Assembly: GCF_040530035.1 (NCBI RefSeq)
Contig: NZ_JBEWCD010000002.1
Location: 930,001 to 994,000 of the forward strand
Length of the DNA: 64,000 bases
Source of the DNA: Roseibium sp. HPY-6
GTDB lineage: Bacteria > Pseudomonadota > Alphaproteobacteria > Rhizobiales > Stappiaceae
Reading direction: 5' to 3'
Positions 35,971-44,991 of the stretch are shown here, piece by piece; position 1 is the first letter of the stretch; every line of letters begins with the position of its first letter. A model generated the notes under the pieces. That model had not been told where the DNA came from, made no database searches, and was given only the letters and a program-made list of their open reading frames with translations. Both the position numbers and the translations under genes were made by a program.

Positions 35971-36304
35971 GATGTCGCTCTGCGAAGGCATCAGAAACGT
36001 GATTGAAGACCAGGCAAAACAGCACGCGGTGAATCGTGTCACGAGGGTCCGGCTTGAGCTCGGCAGGTTTGGCGGGGTCGAGAAGGATGCTCTGCATTTT
36101 GCCTTCGACGTGGTCATGCGGAATTCTGTCGCGGAAGGCGCAGAGCTCGTGGTCATCGACCTGCCAGGCCGCGCGCTTTGTTATGACTGTATGGAGGAGG
36201 TGACGATTGAGCATCGATTCGATCCTTGTCCATCTTGTGGCGGCGGCAAGCTGATGCCGCAAGGAGGCGATGAAATGCGGATAAAGGATCTGGAGGTGGT
36301 CTGA
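35963..36304 (+). CDS. hypA: Nickel insertion protein HypA
   Basis: A 113-residue metallochaperone. It begins MHEMSLCEG, so His2 and Glu3 of the nickel site are intact. The zinc-binding loop shows CYDC and CPSC pairs (about residues 73-93). HypA works with HypB to put nickel into HupL and HupV. It overlaps hupK upstream, and its stop shares a base with the hypB ATG (TGATG). Confidence 0.95.
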   Translation: MHEMSLCEGIRNVIEDQAKQHAVNRVTRVRLELGRFGGVEKDALHFAFDVVMRNSVAEGAELVVIDLPGRALCYDCMEEVTIEHRFDPCPSCGGGKLMPQGGDEMRIKDLEVV

Positions 36305-37131
36305 TGTGCACGGTATGCGGATGCGGCGATGGCGAAGTCAAGGTGCACGGACACAAGCACCACTCACACGACCATTCCCACACACACTCTCACAGCCATG
36401 ATGATGGCCTTCATTTCGGCGATGGTGCGGCGGGAGTATCCGTTCCTGGCTATTCGCAGGAGCGCCTGATCAAGATCGAGACTGATATCCTGGCCAAGAA
36501 TGACCGTTATGCGGAATTGAATCGGGCTAAGCTGGCCGCACAGGAGGTCTTTGCGGTCAACCTGGTGTCGTCCCCCGGCTCCGGAAAGACAACGTTGTTG
36601 TGCAAGACAATCGAAGCACTTGGTGGCCAGCCGCTCGCCGTCATTGAAGGCGATCAGCAGACGCAGAACGATGCCGATCGGATCCGCGCGACCGGAGCCC
36701 CTGCCATCCAGGTCAATACGGGCAAAGGCTGTCATCTGGACGGTCACATGGTCGGTCACGCAATCGAGCACCTCACCTTGTCGCACGGCAGCCTTTTGTT
36801 CATTGAAAATGTAGGCAATCTGGTGTGTCCGGCCAGTTTCGATCTTGGCGAGGACTGCAAGGTTGCAATCCTCTCAGTGACCGAGGGTGAAGACAAGCCG
36901 CTGAAATATCCCGACATGTTCACTGCGGCGCGGTTGGCGATCCTGAACAAGATCGATCTCGCACCTCACTGTGACGTTGATCTGGACCTTTACACAGCCA
37001 ACCTGAGACGCGTGAATCCGACCATCGAGATCCTGAATCTGTCGGCACGAACAGGTGAAGGAATGTCTGAGTGGATCACCTGGCTGCGCACGAACCTTGC
37101 GCAAAAACAACTCCAGGGAGCCGCGGAATGA
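36304..37131 (+). CDS. hypB: Nickel chaperone GTPase HypB
   Basis: A 275-residue GTPase. N-terminus [10 protein letters not shown] carries the high-affinity CxxCxC-type nickel site, followed by a His-rich stretch (about residues 17-37, some eleven His) that may store nickel. GTPase motifs: Walker [25 protein letters not shown], and NKIDL for guanine recognition. The stop overlaps the hupR start as ATGA. The His stretch suggests the cell buffers nickel for two hydrogenases. Confidence 0.95.
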   Translation: MCTVCGCGDGEVKVHGHKHHSHDHSHTHSHSHDDGLHFGDGAAGVSVPGYSQERLIKIETDILAKNDRYAELNRAKLAAQEVFAVNLVSSPGSGKTTLLCKTIEALGGQPLAVIEGDQQTQNDADRIRATGAPAIQVNTGKGCHLDGHMVGHAIEHLTLSHGSLLFIENVGNLVCPASFDLGEDCKVAILSVTEGEDKPLKYPDMFTAARLAILNKIDLAPHCDVDLDLYTANLRRVNPTIEILNLSARTGEGMSEWITWLRTNLAQKQLQGAAE

Positions 37132-38609
37132 CGAGCCTCCCGACAGTTCTTCTGGTCGATGACGAGGAACACTCTCTGGCATCCATGCGCATGACGCTGG
37201 AGGATGATTTCGAGTGTCTGACGGCGACCAATGTCGAGGATGCACTCCGGCTGATGGAGGAAAATTTCGTGCAGGTGATACTGTGCGACCACCGGATGCC
37301 TGGAAAAACCGGCATTGAGTTTCTGTCCGATGTCAGAAAGAAGTGGCCGGAAACGGTCAGGATCGTCATCACCGGCTATACTGAGACGAATGACATGATC
37401 GCGGCGATCAACGAGGCCGGCGTCTACCAGTTCCTGACCAAGCCGTGGCATCCCGACCATCTTTTGATGGTCGCCAAGAACGCCTCGCAGCTATTTCAGC
37501 TGACGCGCGATCATGACCGCATGTCGCTGGAAATGCGCTTTCTTGCTAGGACAGTGGAAAGCAAGCTGGAAACGCGTCGGAAAGAACTGCGCGAGGGTCT
37601 GGGTTTCGAGAAGGTGCTGCGCGCACCCAACTCGCCGATGAACGCCGTGATCGAGCAGGCCCGCAAATTTGCAAGCTTCGATGTCCCCGTGATGATTTCG
37701 GGTGAAACTGGAACCGGCAAGGCTCAAATTGCCCGGGCGATCCACTATACGTCCCTTCGCTCGGATCAGGCATTTTACGAACTGAACTGCGTCGGCCTGT
37801 CGGACGCGATGTTGCAGGTGAAGCTGCTCGGCGCAAAGCGCGGCACGTTGCCCGGTGTGCCGACCAACAAGCTCGGTCTTTTTCAAAAAGCCGATCGCGG
37901 CACGTTGTTCCTTAACGGCATCGAGACCTTGAGCGATCAGATGCAGCTCACGCTGCTGCGCGCGGCAAAAGAAGGCACATTCGAACCGCTTGGCGGGAGC
38001 GAAACACTAACCACCAACATCCGCCTCCTGACTGGAGCGCCGGACGACATCTCTCAGAGAATTGGGCGGGGAACATTCAACCGCGAACTCTACTACGCCC
38101 TGGCGCGTGTCGAACTGAACATGCCGCCCCTGCGCTCCCGGATTGAGGATATCGGCCCACTCGGCCAGAACATCCTGTTCGAATTGGCGGTCCAGCACGG
38201 TAAGCCTGTCAATGGTTTGTCCGATCTGGCGATCGAGTTCCTGTCGAACTACGACTGGCCCGGCAATCTTCCCGAACTTGAGAATGAACTTCTCAGGATG
38301 CTGATCACAGCACAGGATGCGGTTTTGGGACCCGAGTTGATCTCGCGCCATATCCTGCAGGCGGATCCGTCGCTGCCGCCGAGCGTCGACCAGCATGCGG
38401 ACGATATTCTTTCCGGCGAAGGCACCCTGAAAGACCGGATTGAAGTCATTGAAATGCGCATTCTGCGTGAGACGTTGACGCGGCTGAAGTGGAACAAGAG
38501 CAGGGCTGCAAACGAATTGGGTCTGTCGCGCGTCGGACTGCGTTCGAAACTGGACCGGTGCGGCATTCGCCAACCTGGCAGCGCGCCTGCCGAGGAAGAG
38601 GAGGATTGA
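37128..38609 (+). CDS. hupR: Hydrogenase response regulator HupR (HoxA), NtrC layout with degenerate AAA+ motifs
   Basis: A 493-residue regulator: receiver domain (1-120, phosphoacceptor Asp54 in CDHRMPG, Lys105), linker coil, AAA+-like domain (about 165-400) and a Fis-type HTH at the C-terminus ([25 protein letters not shown]). Walker A is intact (GETGTGKAQ, 192-200). Where NtrC proteins have GAFTGA, this one has GTLPGV (239-244); the Walker B 'LFLDE' is LFLNG (261-264... N263, G264). So ATP hydrolysis and sigma-54 contact are probably lost. R. capsulatus HupR is likewise known to work without sigma-54. It should activate hupS transcription in response to HupT. Confidence 0.93.
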   Translation: MTSLPTVLLVDDEEHSLASMRMTLEDDFECLTATNVEDALRLMEENFVQVILCDHRMPGKTGIEFLSDVRKKWPETVRIVITGYTETNDMIAAINEAGVYQFLTKPWHPDHLLMVAKNASQLFQLTRDHDRMSLEMRFLARTVESKLETRRKELREGLGFEKVLRAPNSPMNAVIEQARKFASFDVPVMISGETGTGKAQIARAIHYTSLRSDQAFYELNCVGLSDAMLQVKLLGAKRGTLPGVPTNKLGLFQKADRGTLFLNGIETLSDQMQLTLLRAAKEGTFEPLGGSETLTTNIRLLTGAPDDISQRIGRGTFNRELYYALARVELNMPPLRSRIEDIGPLGQNILFELAVQHGKPVNGLSDLAIEFLSNYDWPGNLPELENELLRMLITAQDAVLGPELISRHILQADPSLPPSVDQHADDILSGEGTLKDRIEVIEMRILRETLTRLKWNKSRAANELGLSRVGLRSKLDRCGIRQPGSAPAEEEED

Positions 38610-38612
38610 ACC

Positions 38613-38903
38613 ATGTGCCTGGGGATCCCCGGACAGATCGTGGAGATTACCGATGCGTCCCGCCTGTTGGCCATGGCCGACGTTTCGGGCGTCCGACGCG
38701 AGGTCAACATTGCATGTGTGCTTGAAGGCGAGCCGGAAAGTCTTGTCGGCTGCTGGACGTTGATCCACGTGGGATTCGCGATGAGCCTCATCGACGAGGA
38801 GGAGGCGGCCAAAACGCTGGAAGCGCTCCGCAGCCTGGGCGAAGCACAGGAAACGCTGGAGGCAATGGCGCAGGGCGATGCCGCATTGGAGGCAAGCAGA
38901 TGA
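38613..38903 (+). CDS. hypC: Hydrogenase maturation chaperone HypC
   Basis: A 96-residue protein starting MCLGIPGQIVEITD, with Cys2 that carries the iron unit from HypD. The second conserved block is 'LVGCWTLIHVGFAMSLIDEEEA'. It starts 3 bases after hupR and overlaps hypD as ATGA. It is the second HypC/HupF paralogue of the window; the other is at 32707. Confidence 0.95.
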   Translation: MCLGIPGQIVEITDASRLLAMADVSGVRREVNIACVLEGEPESLVGCWTLIHVGFAMSLIDEEEAAKTLEALRSLGEAQETLEAMAQGDAALEASR

Positions 38904-40033
38904 GATACGTCGAGGAATTCCGTGATCCGGTTGCCGCAAAGTCCATTCTCGCGGCGATTGAGAAGGTGGTCGATGAGATAGGTGCGACGGCTGAAAAGCC
39001 CGTCTACATCATGGAGATCTGCGGCGGGCACACGCACGCAATCTTCCGCTACGGTCTGGACCGTCTGACACCGGCCGGGCTCGAGTTCATACACGGTCCC
39101 GGATGCCCGGTATGTGTTCTTCCGATGAGCCGGATTGACGAATGCGTCGAGATCGCCGAACGGCCGGAAGTGATTTTCACAACTTTCGGGGACGCGATGC
39201 GCGTGCCCGGATCCAGGAAATCACTGCTCCAGGCAAAAGCCGACGGAGCCGATATCCGCATGGTCTATTCACCTCTCGACGCGTTGGAGATCGCGCGCCG
39301 CACTCCGGACCGCGAAGTCGTCTTCTTCGGTCTCGGATTCGAAACAACCACGCCTTCGACAGCGCTTTCGATCCAGCAGGCAGCGCGTGAAAACCTGGCC
39401 AACTTCACTGTCTTTTGCAATCACATTACGGTTCCGCCACCCATCAAGGTGCTGCTCGACGATCCATCTATGGTGCTGGACGGGTTCGTCGGTCCAGGTC
39501 ATGTGTCCATGGTGATCGGAACGCATCCATATGACTTCATAGCGGCCGACTACGGCAAGCCGATTGTCGTCGCCGGATTCGAACCTCTCGATCTGCTGCA
39601 ATCGGTGCTGATGGTGTTGGAACAGATTCGCGACGGACGCGCCGAAGTGGAAAACCAGTATGCGCGCGTTGTTCCAGAAGAGGGCAACTCTGTATCGCTC
39701 GCGGCGATCGCGGATGTCTACGAGCCGCGCCCGCGGTTTGAATGGCGCGGGCTTGGCGAGATCGACGCAAGCGGCTTGCGGATCCGCGACGCTTACCAGT
39801 CCTTTGACGCCGAAATCCGCTTCAAGGTTGGCTATGGCGCTGGAGAGCGCTCGGTCCAGGAGCCTGAAGGCTGTGCCTGCGGCCAGGTGATGACCGGACG
39901 GGTAAAGCCCCATCAGTGTCCGCACTATGGCACAACCTGCACGCCCGAAATGCCGCTTGGGGCGCTGATGGTCAGCTCCGAAGGCGCTTGCGCAGCATAC
40001 TATCAATACGGCGCCATGGAGGCTGCGGAATGA
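38900..40033 (+). CDS. hypD: Hydrogenase maturation protein HypD
   Basis: A 377-residue iron-sulfur protein on which Fe(CN)2CO is built. Motifs: MEICGGHTHAIFRYG, GPGCPVCVLP, and the FeS-binding region near the C-terminus (EGCACGQVMTGRVKPHQCPHYGTTCTPEMPLGALMVSSEGACAAYY). It is full length and overlaps both neighbours by ATGA, consistent with HypC-HypD-HypE complex formation. Confidence 0.96.
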   Translation: MRYVEEFRDPVAAKSILAAIEKVVDEIGATAEKPVYIMEICGGHTHAIFRYGLDRLTPAGLEFIHGPGCPVCVLPMSRIDECVEIAERPEVIFTTFGDAMRVPGSRKSLLQAKADGADIRMVYSPLDALEIARRTPDREVVFFGLGFETTTPSTALSIQQAARENLANFTVFCNHITVPPPIKVLLDDPSMVLDGFVGPGHVSMVIGTHPYDFIAADYGKPIVVAGFEPLDLLQSVLMVLEQIRDGRAEVENQYARVVPEEGNSVSLAAIADVYEPRPRFEWRGLGEIDASGLRIRDAYQSFDAEIRFKVGYGAGERSVQEPEGCACGQVMTGRVKPHQCPHYGTTCTPEMPLGALMVSSEGACAAYYQYGAMEAAE

Positions 40034-41079
40034 ACATGGCTGCTCCGATCAAACCGACCCGTCTGCGCGGCGATCGCGTGACGCTTGCACATGGCGGTGG
40101 CGGCAAGGCGATGCGTGACCTGATTGAAGAGGTTTTCACGGATGTCTTCAAGCCGGCGGGCGACGAGGATCAGGCCCGCCTTACTTCCGAGGCGCTGCGC
40201 GAGCCGGGAAGCCAGCTTGCGATGACGACCGACAGCTTTGTCGTCTCGCCCGTCGAATTCCCAGGCGGTGACATCGGCAAGATTGCGGTCTGCGGGACCG
40301 TCAACGATCTTGCTGTCGGGGGCGCAACACCGCTTTGGCTGTCGGCTGCATTCATCATCGAGGAAGGTTGCGAGATCGAGCTGCTTCGCCGGATTGTTCG
40401 GACCATGCAGGCCGAGGCAAACAAGGCTGGTGTTCGGATTGTGACAGGAGACACCAAGGTTGTTGGCAAAGGCGCGGCGGACAAGGTTTTTGTAACAACA
40501 ACCGGGGTGGGTGTCATTCCACCGGACCGGTCCATGGCCGCGTCGGAGATCCGTCCGGGCGACGTTGCGATCGTCAACGGAGTGCTGGGCGATCATGGTG
40601 CTGCCATCCTGGCCGCGCGCGGCGACATGGCTCTATCGACCGATATCATCTCGGACTGCCAGAGCCTGAACGGTTTGATCGAAACCGTTCTTGCGGCCGT
40701 TCCGGAAACAAGAGCCGCACGTGACGCCACAAGAGGCGGCCTTGCCTCCGCCCTGAACGAAATGGCAGCGGCGGCCGGTGTCAGTATCGAAATCGACGAG
40801 ACTGCCGTTCCGCTGCGCAACGAGGTCAAGGGCATATGCGAGATCCTGGGACTGGACCCCCTTTATCTTGCCAATGAAGGAACACTGGTTCTTTTCGTTC
40901 CAGAGGAAAAGGCCGAGGCGGCGCTCACGGCAATGCGGGCAACGCCGGAAGGTTGCAACGCTGTCGCGATAGGCAAGGCAATGTCGGGCCATCCGGGCCG
41001 GGTTGTCATGCGCACCGCCTTCGGTGGTCAGCGCTTGGTCGACATGCTGGTCGGCGAACAATTGCCGCGGATTTGCTAG
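40030..41079 (+). CDS. hypE: Hydrogenase maturation protein HypE
   Basis: A 349-residue PurM-like ATPase that dehydrates the carbamoyl group on its own C-terminal cysteine to a thiocyanate, the source of cyanide ligands. It begins with 'VTLAHGGGGKAMRDLIEEVF' and ends with the diagnostic PRIC, whose final Cys is the carrier. The ATG at 40030 overlaps the hypD stop; a longer open frame upstream lies within hypD. It is the last gene of the hydrogenase island. Confidence 0.96.
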   Translation: MNMAAPIKPTRLRGDRVTLAHGGGGKAMRDLIEEVFTDVFKPAGDEDQARLTSEALREPGSQLAMTTDSFVVSPVEFPGGDIGKIAVCGTVNDLAVGGATPLWLSAAFIIEEGCEIELLRRIVRTMQAEANKAGVRIVTGDTKVVGKGAADKVFVTTTGVGVIPPDRSMAASEIRPGDVAIVNGVLGDHGAAILAARGDMALSTDIISDCQSLNGLIETVLAAVPETRAARDATRGGLASALNEMAAAAGVSIEIDETAVPLRNEVKGICEILGLDPLYLANEGTLVLFVPEEKAEAALTAMRATPEGCNAVAIGKAMSGHPGRVVMRTAFGGQRLVDMLVGEQLPRIC

Positions 41080-41243
41080 AAACCCGTTCCGGCGTTTCCG
41101 GGCCTGATTGGCTGATGCACTCATCGGGCATCATGCATTGAAGCTCCGTTTCCTGCCCTCAATTGGCCTGCGCACACCGTGTTCAGGTCAGACATCAATT
41201 TTGCCTTGAGTACCTGGCCTTACGGTTAAACTCTCAGAGGTGC

Positions 41244-42692
41244 TCACTTTCGCGTTTTCAAATAGGCAATCAGTGCAGAGCGGTCGTCCGTTTCTTCATA
41301 GCCATCGAAACTCATGAACGTTCCGGGAACAAGAGCCTTAGGAGACTTTAGAAACGCATCCAGCTGTGCTTCGGTCCACATGCTTTGCGCCCTGGCGTAT
41401 CTGACCAATGCCGGCGAATAGCGTTTGAAGGCCGGGTCGCTTGCGATCGGTTTGCCGACAATGTCATCAAGTGGAGGCCCAATGGGCTGACGACTGTCGG
41501 AATTATGACAAAATGCACATTGGGCAAAGAGTTGTCGACCTCGCTCAATCGGATCGTCCAGATCCGAGGAATCAGTCTCGGCGGTATATTTCGCCCGCAT
41601 TGCCAAAAGGTCCGCCGACTGGGCTTCCGAAAGACCGTCTCTGACATCCAGCATTGCCGCGGCCTGCGACCAGGTCATGCTTGCCTCGATCTCTCCAATT
41701 TCAGCCCCGAGATGCGCGGTATGAGCTGGATCGATCACGCCTCCTGATAATGAGGTTTCCAGAACGCGCATCAGCTGCGCTCTGACCTCCAAAAACATCG
41801 GAAACTCCCTCGCATTTTGAAGGGCGGCTTCTCTCAGCCTGTCAATTTGAGACGGCGTGAGGATCTCCAGGACTTCCTTTGCGACAAGGCCGCGCTTCAC
41901 GCCGTGGTTGGAACCGATGCGCAGCGCCACAAAACCAAAATGCTGACTTGGTTTGCCGACGACTTCAAAGTCATTGAACTCCTGCGATCCGGTCGTCCAG
42001 CTCAGGAACCTGGCCGTGAGATTTACAAGCTCCTTCTTGTCGGCCTTTGACTGTCTCAACTTCGGATCGCCACCGCCGTTGCCCTGCCGTCTTTCTCCCG
42101 ACAGGTGTGTTGTACGAATGTCGGTCAACGCCCGCTGTTGGTCGGTTGAGAGCGTTTGGGCAATGTCGCCAAATGTCTGCGCAAGCAAGCGCCCGAGCTC
42201 CGCCTCGCGCGCTCCGTAGTCACGCCCGAGTTCAATAAATTGTTCCCTTGTGACATGTTCAAACGCAAGCAGCCCTTCCAGCGCGCGGTTCATCTCCTGG
42301 CGCGCTTCATGGGCTCTATTCAATGTGTCCTTCTGCGCATGCACCAGCGACACCATCTGTGTGCGCTGCTGCTCGGTCAGCACTGACAGTGTTTCGCGGG
42401 CAACTTCGCTTCGCTTGAGGCTGTGCCCACTTGTAACCCTCAGGCCTACGAAGCCGAAAAAATTGGCCAAACGACCAACAGAAATGTAGTCGTTGTTCGC
42501 CGGGCTTCCTGTCAGCCACGTCAGTGTTCGCGATGCGACGGCCTCTGTGAGACGGCGTTCATCAACCTGAATTTTGCTTATGTCTCTTAGGGCTGCGTTT
42601 TCGCTGGCAGCGGCCGTCACGGTTAAAGCGGCGGGCGGCAGCGGTTGGGCCAGAAGGCAAATGGTTAGGAATTTCGCAGTTCTGTTCAGCAT
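41244..42692 (-). CDS. Duplicated Spy-like helical protein fused to a C-terminal cytochrome c
   Basis: A 482-residue exported protein. Signal peptide at 1-30. Two copies of a ~140-residue helical unit follow (about 54-195 and 226-365); matching landmarks are TWLTGSPANNDYISVGRLANFFGFVGLRV versus SWTTGSQEFNDFEVVGKPSQHFGFVALRI, then LTEQQ versus LTPSQ, and LSTDQQ versus LSEAQ. LTxxQ motifs are typical of Spy/CpxP periplasmic proteins. Residues about 380-482 are a class I cytochrome c: CAFCH (392-396), distal Met in PGTFMSFDGY. It faces hypE from the other strand. I know no named family with this layout; a periplasmic redox or stress-sensing role is a guess. Confidence 0.8.
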   Translation of the reverse strand: MLNRTAKFLTICLLAQPLPPAALTVTAAASENAALRDISKIQVDERRLTEAVASRTLTWLTGSPANNDYISVGRLANFFGFVGLRVTSGHSLKRSEVARETLSVLTEQQRTQMVSLVHAQKDTLNRAHEARQEMNRALEGLLAFEHVTREQFIELGRDYGAREAELGRLLAQTFGDIAQTLSTDQQRALTDIRTTHLSGERRQGNGGGDPKLRQSKADKKELVNLTARFLSWTTGSQEFNDFEVVGKPSQHFGFVALRIGSNHGVKRGLVAKEVLEILTPSQIDRLREAALQNAREFPMFLEVRAQLMRVLETSLSGGVIDPAHTAHLGAEIGEIEASMTWSQAAAMLDVRDGLSEAQSADLLAMRAKYTAETDSSDLDDPIERGRQLFAQCAFCHNSDSRQPIGPPLDDIVGKPIASDPAFKRYSPALVRYARAQSMWTEAQLDAFLKSPKALVPGTFMSFDGYEETDDRSALIAYLKTRK

Positions 42693-43129
42693 GAAACCAC
42701 TCGCGGTTTGAGGAGCAATTTCGTTTGCTTATACAAACACAACGTCGCAGACCTATGCCAAGCTAAGGCCAATGTGTAACAAGTTGTATTCACGGTGCCT
42801 GCAACATTCACGTTTGGGCGCGCAGACGTTTCGCGGTTAAGGCGCTACAGGCAAACTCAGCCAATAGAAAGCTTGCACGCTTGGGAGCGAAGAGCTGTTT
42901 GCGCAGCGGCCGCGTTCCATTTTGACCTTTTCGACCGAGATCGAATTTCAGGTAGTAGTCTCCTTGTGCTGGCGTCTTGGGTAACCGGCTTACGCGCTGC
43001 TTTCGAGGAGACGGATTAAGCGGACGAACCGGTCACGTGGCCCATGGACCCATCTTGACCAACCCGGCCGTTTCCCCGAATGTCGACCACGGTGCTCTGG
43101 ACAGATGTCAAAACGGGTGGAACTTCGGA
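42693..43129. other. Non-coding stretch between cytochrome and LysE genes
   Basis: About 437 bases. A 74-codon frame at 42795-43019 has no start signal or family resemblance and looks like decayed or interspersed intergenic sequence. No convincing hairpin or promoter was seen beyond the expected upstream regions of the two divergent genes. Confidence 0.4.
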
Positions 43130-43765
43130 ATGATACTTGATTGGCAAACGATTTGGCTTTTTGGGATCGCCAGTTTCGCATTGGCAGTGACGCCTGGACC
43201 GGACATGATACTGGTTGCGGCGCGCAGTGCAGCGCAAGGCCAAACGGCCGGGTTGGTGACGCAGTTCGGTATATCTGCCGGATCAATAATTCATGCTGTC
43301 ATATTGGCGCTTGGGCTCTCCCAATTGTTCTTGGCGGTCCCGTATGCGTATGATCTTGTAAGGTATCTTGGCGCGGCTTATTTGCTTTATTTGGCTTGGC
43401 AAGCGTTTACTTCGTCTGAGAGCGCATCTGCAAAAACGGCTGCACGCAAGCAACTGTCGTTGCGTGTAATTTTCAGGCAGGGACTCATTACAAACCTGCT
43501 CAATCCAAAGGTTGCGCTATTTTACCTCGCACTCTTTCCCCAGTTCCTGGCCCCAGAAAAAGGCTACGTTGGGATACAGATCTTGTTGCTGGCAATCATC
43601 TTTGTCGCGATTGATCTCGTCGTTCATGCCGTTGTGATTTGGTTGGCCGGAAGTGCGCGATCTCTATCGAGGAACAAGTGGGCGTTTGCAAAATGGTCGA
43701 GATATTTTCTCGGTCTCGTCTTTGGCGGTCTTGCTGCAAAACTGGTTTTTGACGGCCAGAAATAA
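43130..43765 (+). CDS. LysE/RhtB family amino-acid exporter
   Basis: A 211-residue inner-membrane protein. The ATG at 43130 starts MILDWQTIWLFGIASFALAVTPGPDMILVAARS, the family hallmark with the conserved TPGPD motif. About six hydrophobic helices follow; 'GLITNLLNPKVALFYLALFPQF' is the second conserved block. It probably exports homoserine lactone-like or neutral amino compounds. The longer frame upstream to 42977 is not supported. It stands alone between unrelated genes. Confidence 0.92.
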   Translation: MILDWQTIWLFGIASFALAVTPGPDMILVAARSAAQGQTAGLVTQFGISAGSIIHAVILALGLSQLFLAVPYAYDLVRYLGAAYLLYLAWQAFTSSESASAKTAARKQLSLRVIFRQGLITNLLNPKVALFYLALFPQFLAPEKGYVGIQILLLAIIFVAIDLVVHAVVIWLAGSARSLSRNKWAFAKWSRYFLGLVFGGLAAKLVFDGQK

Positions 43766-43951
43766 AGCGTTCGCGTCGCAACTTTCCGAAGGACCATAGT
43801 GAGGGCGCAACGTGCTCGGACAGCTCATCTGCAGCGAAAAGCGGCTACGAGCTTAAAGTTCAAACTCAAACGCAGCCTGCGAAAATCGACCTCGCAAATG
43901 ATCAACTACCGCGGTCCGGGCAGACCGGTTGCGCGTAATTCGATTTCCAGG

Positions 43952-44266
43952 TCAGGTCCTGAATGCGTTCTCTATCAGCATTGTGAGCCGCGGCATCAAT
44001 TCGGTTATCCAAGCGGCCCCTCGATTGCCGTGGCATGACAGCCAGAGTTGAGAAGGCCGCTTTTCCCCTGTTCCTGGCCACCAGGTGACTTCCAAAATAC
44101 CCTTTTCGGCATGGCGCTTGAAGTGCCAATGGGTACAGCCGGGGTATTTCTTGAGCGAGGTCTTCATGCCAAGGGTGAGGTCTTCGCGGGCGCAAATCCT
44201 TTGTACGGCAGCTGTGACAGTGCGGTCGTCCAGGTTTTGGGGAATGTCGATCGTGTGTTCAATCAC
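43952..44266 (-). CDS. Small conserved-looking protein of unknown function
   Basis: A 104-residue soluble protein beginning MIEHTIDIPQNLDDRTVTAAVQRICAREDL, with a core GCTHWHFKRHAEKGILEVTWWPGTGEKRPSQLWLSCHGNRGAAWI rich in Trp and His. The composition and the regular alternation of strand-like segments suggest a real folded protein, and the frame has no competing gene. I do not recognise the family. No neighbours close enough to suggest an operon. Confidence 0.55.
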   Translation of the reverse strand: MIEHTIDIPQNLDDRTVTAAVQRICAREDLTLGMKTSLKKYPGCTHWHFKRHAEKGILEVTWWPGTGEKRPSQLWLSCHGNRGAAWITELMPRLTMLIENAFRT

Positions 44267-44721
44267 GTATGTGCCCCTTCTGGCAGAGTATGGTTCACTT
44301 GCATGATCACCTATGTCTCAACACCGTTGCTAACGGATTTTCCAAATCCATTGCACCTGGATGAGGATTGCATGCAGTGGCGTTTGGAAAAAGCCTCAAG
44401 AATGAAAAACTGCGGTCTGCGATCAATGCGATTTTTGCAGCAGTTTTTCGCATTGTGGGCAGAGGCGACGATTTTCCCTGATCGCAATGCGGTCTCTTGA
44501 TCTCACGACCGGAAGGCAGGACTTGAGGCCGAGTGTTGACCGGATAGCGGTCCGGGCAAAGCATCGCCAACGCACTATTACCGCATGGGCCGAGCCGCTT
44601 CCGCCACTCGACCGGTAACAGACTTTCAGTTTGGCGACCCTGCTCAATGTCATCCTCCGGGGTGACATATACATGGGACGATAGGTGCTAGTTGGATCGG
44701 ATCGCAACGGGAGGTCCGCCA
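44267..44721. other. 455-base stretch without supported gene
   Basis: Frames on both strands (for example 44307-44570 and 44423-44842, minus) lack recognisable sequence and overlap each other and the next gene. I see no hairpin, repeat or RNA gene here. It contains the ribosome-binding site GGGAGGT for the gene at 44722. Confidence 0.4.
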
Positions 44722-44991
44722 ATGAGCAACTGGGATCAAATGCTTCGCAACAAACAAAAAACCGGCAGTTTCCGTGGGCAGAGCACGAGCGAGCAGGATG
44801 CCTATTACCAGTTCTTTGCAGATGACACGGGTCCCTTTCCAAAACCGGGCCGGTTTAAAAAATGGTACGTTCGGGTCGCGGCATTTGTCGTTCAAACGGT
44901 GTATCTGCTGTTTAGCGGTTCAACGGACGCTGTTCGACAACGCACCAAGCGGTCAGGGGAAACGGTAGTAGCGAAATATGACGGCGCATGA
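44722..44991 (+). CDS. Small protein with one membrane-like segment, unknown
   Basis: An 89-residue frame with GGGAGGT placed 6-8 bases before the ATG. The first half is polar (MSNWDQMLRNKQKTGSFRGQS); residues about 50-66 (WYVRVAAFVVQTVYLLF) could span or touch the membrane; the tail is basic. It overlaps the LuxR-type regulator gene by 14 bases, so the two are probably cotranscribed and translationally coupled. No family recognised. Confidence 0.55.
   Translation: MSNWDQMLRNKQKTGSFRGQSTSEQDAYYQFFADDTGPFPKPGRFKKWYVRVAAFVVQTVYLLFSGSTDAVRQRTKRSGETVVAKYDGA

Noticed and set aside
42795..43019. 74-codon frame before the LysE gene
   Set aside because: No ribosome-binding site and only a low-complexity, decayed look; reads like intergenic repeat debris rather than a protein.
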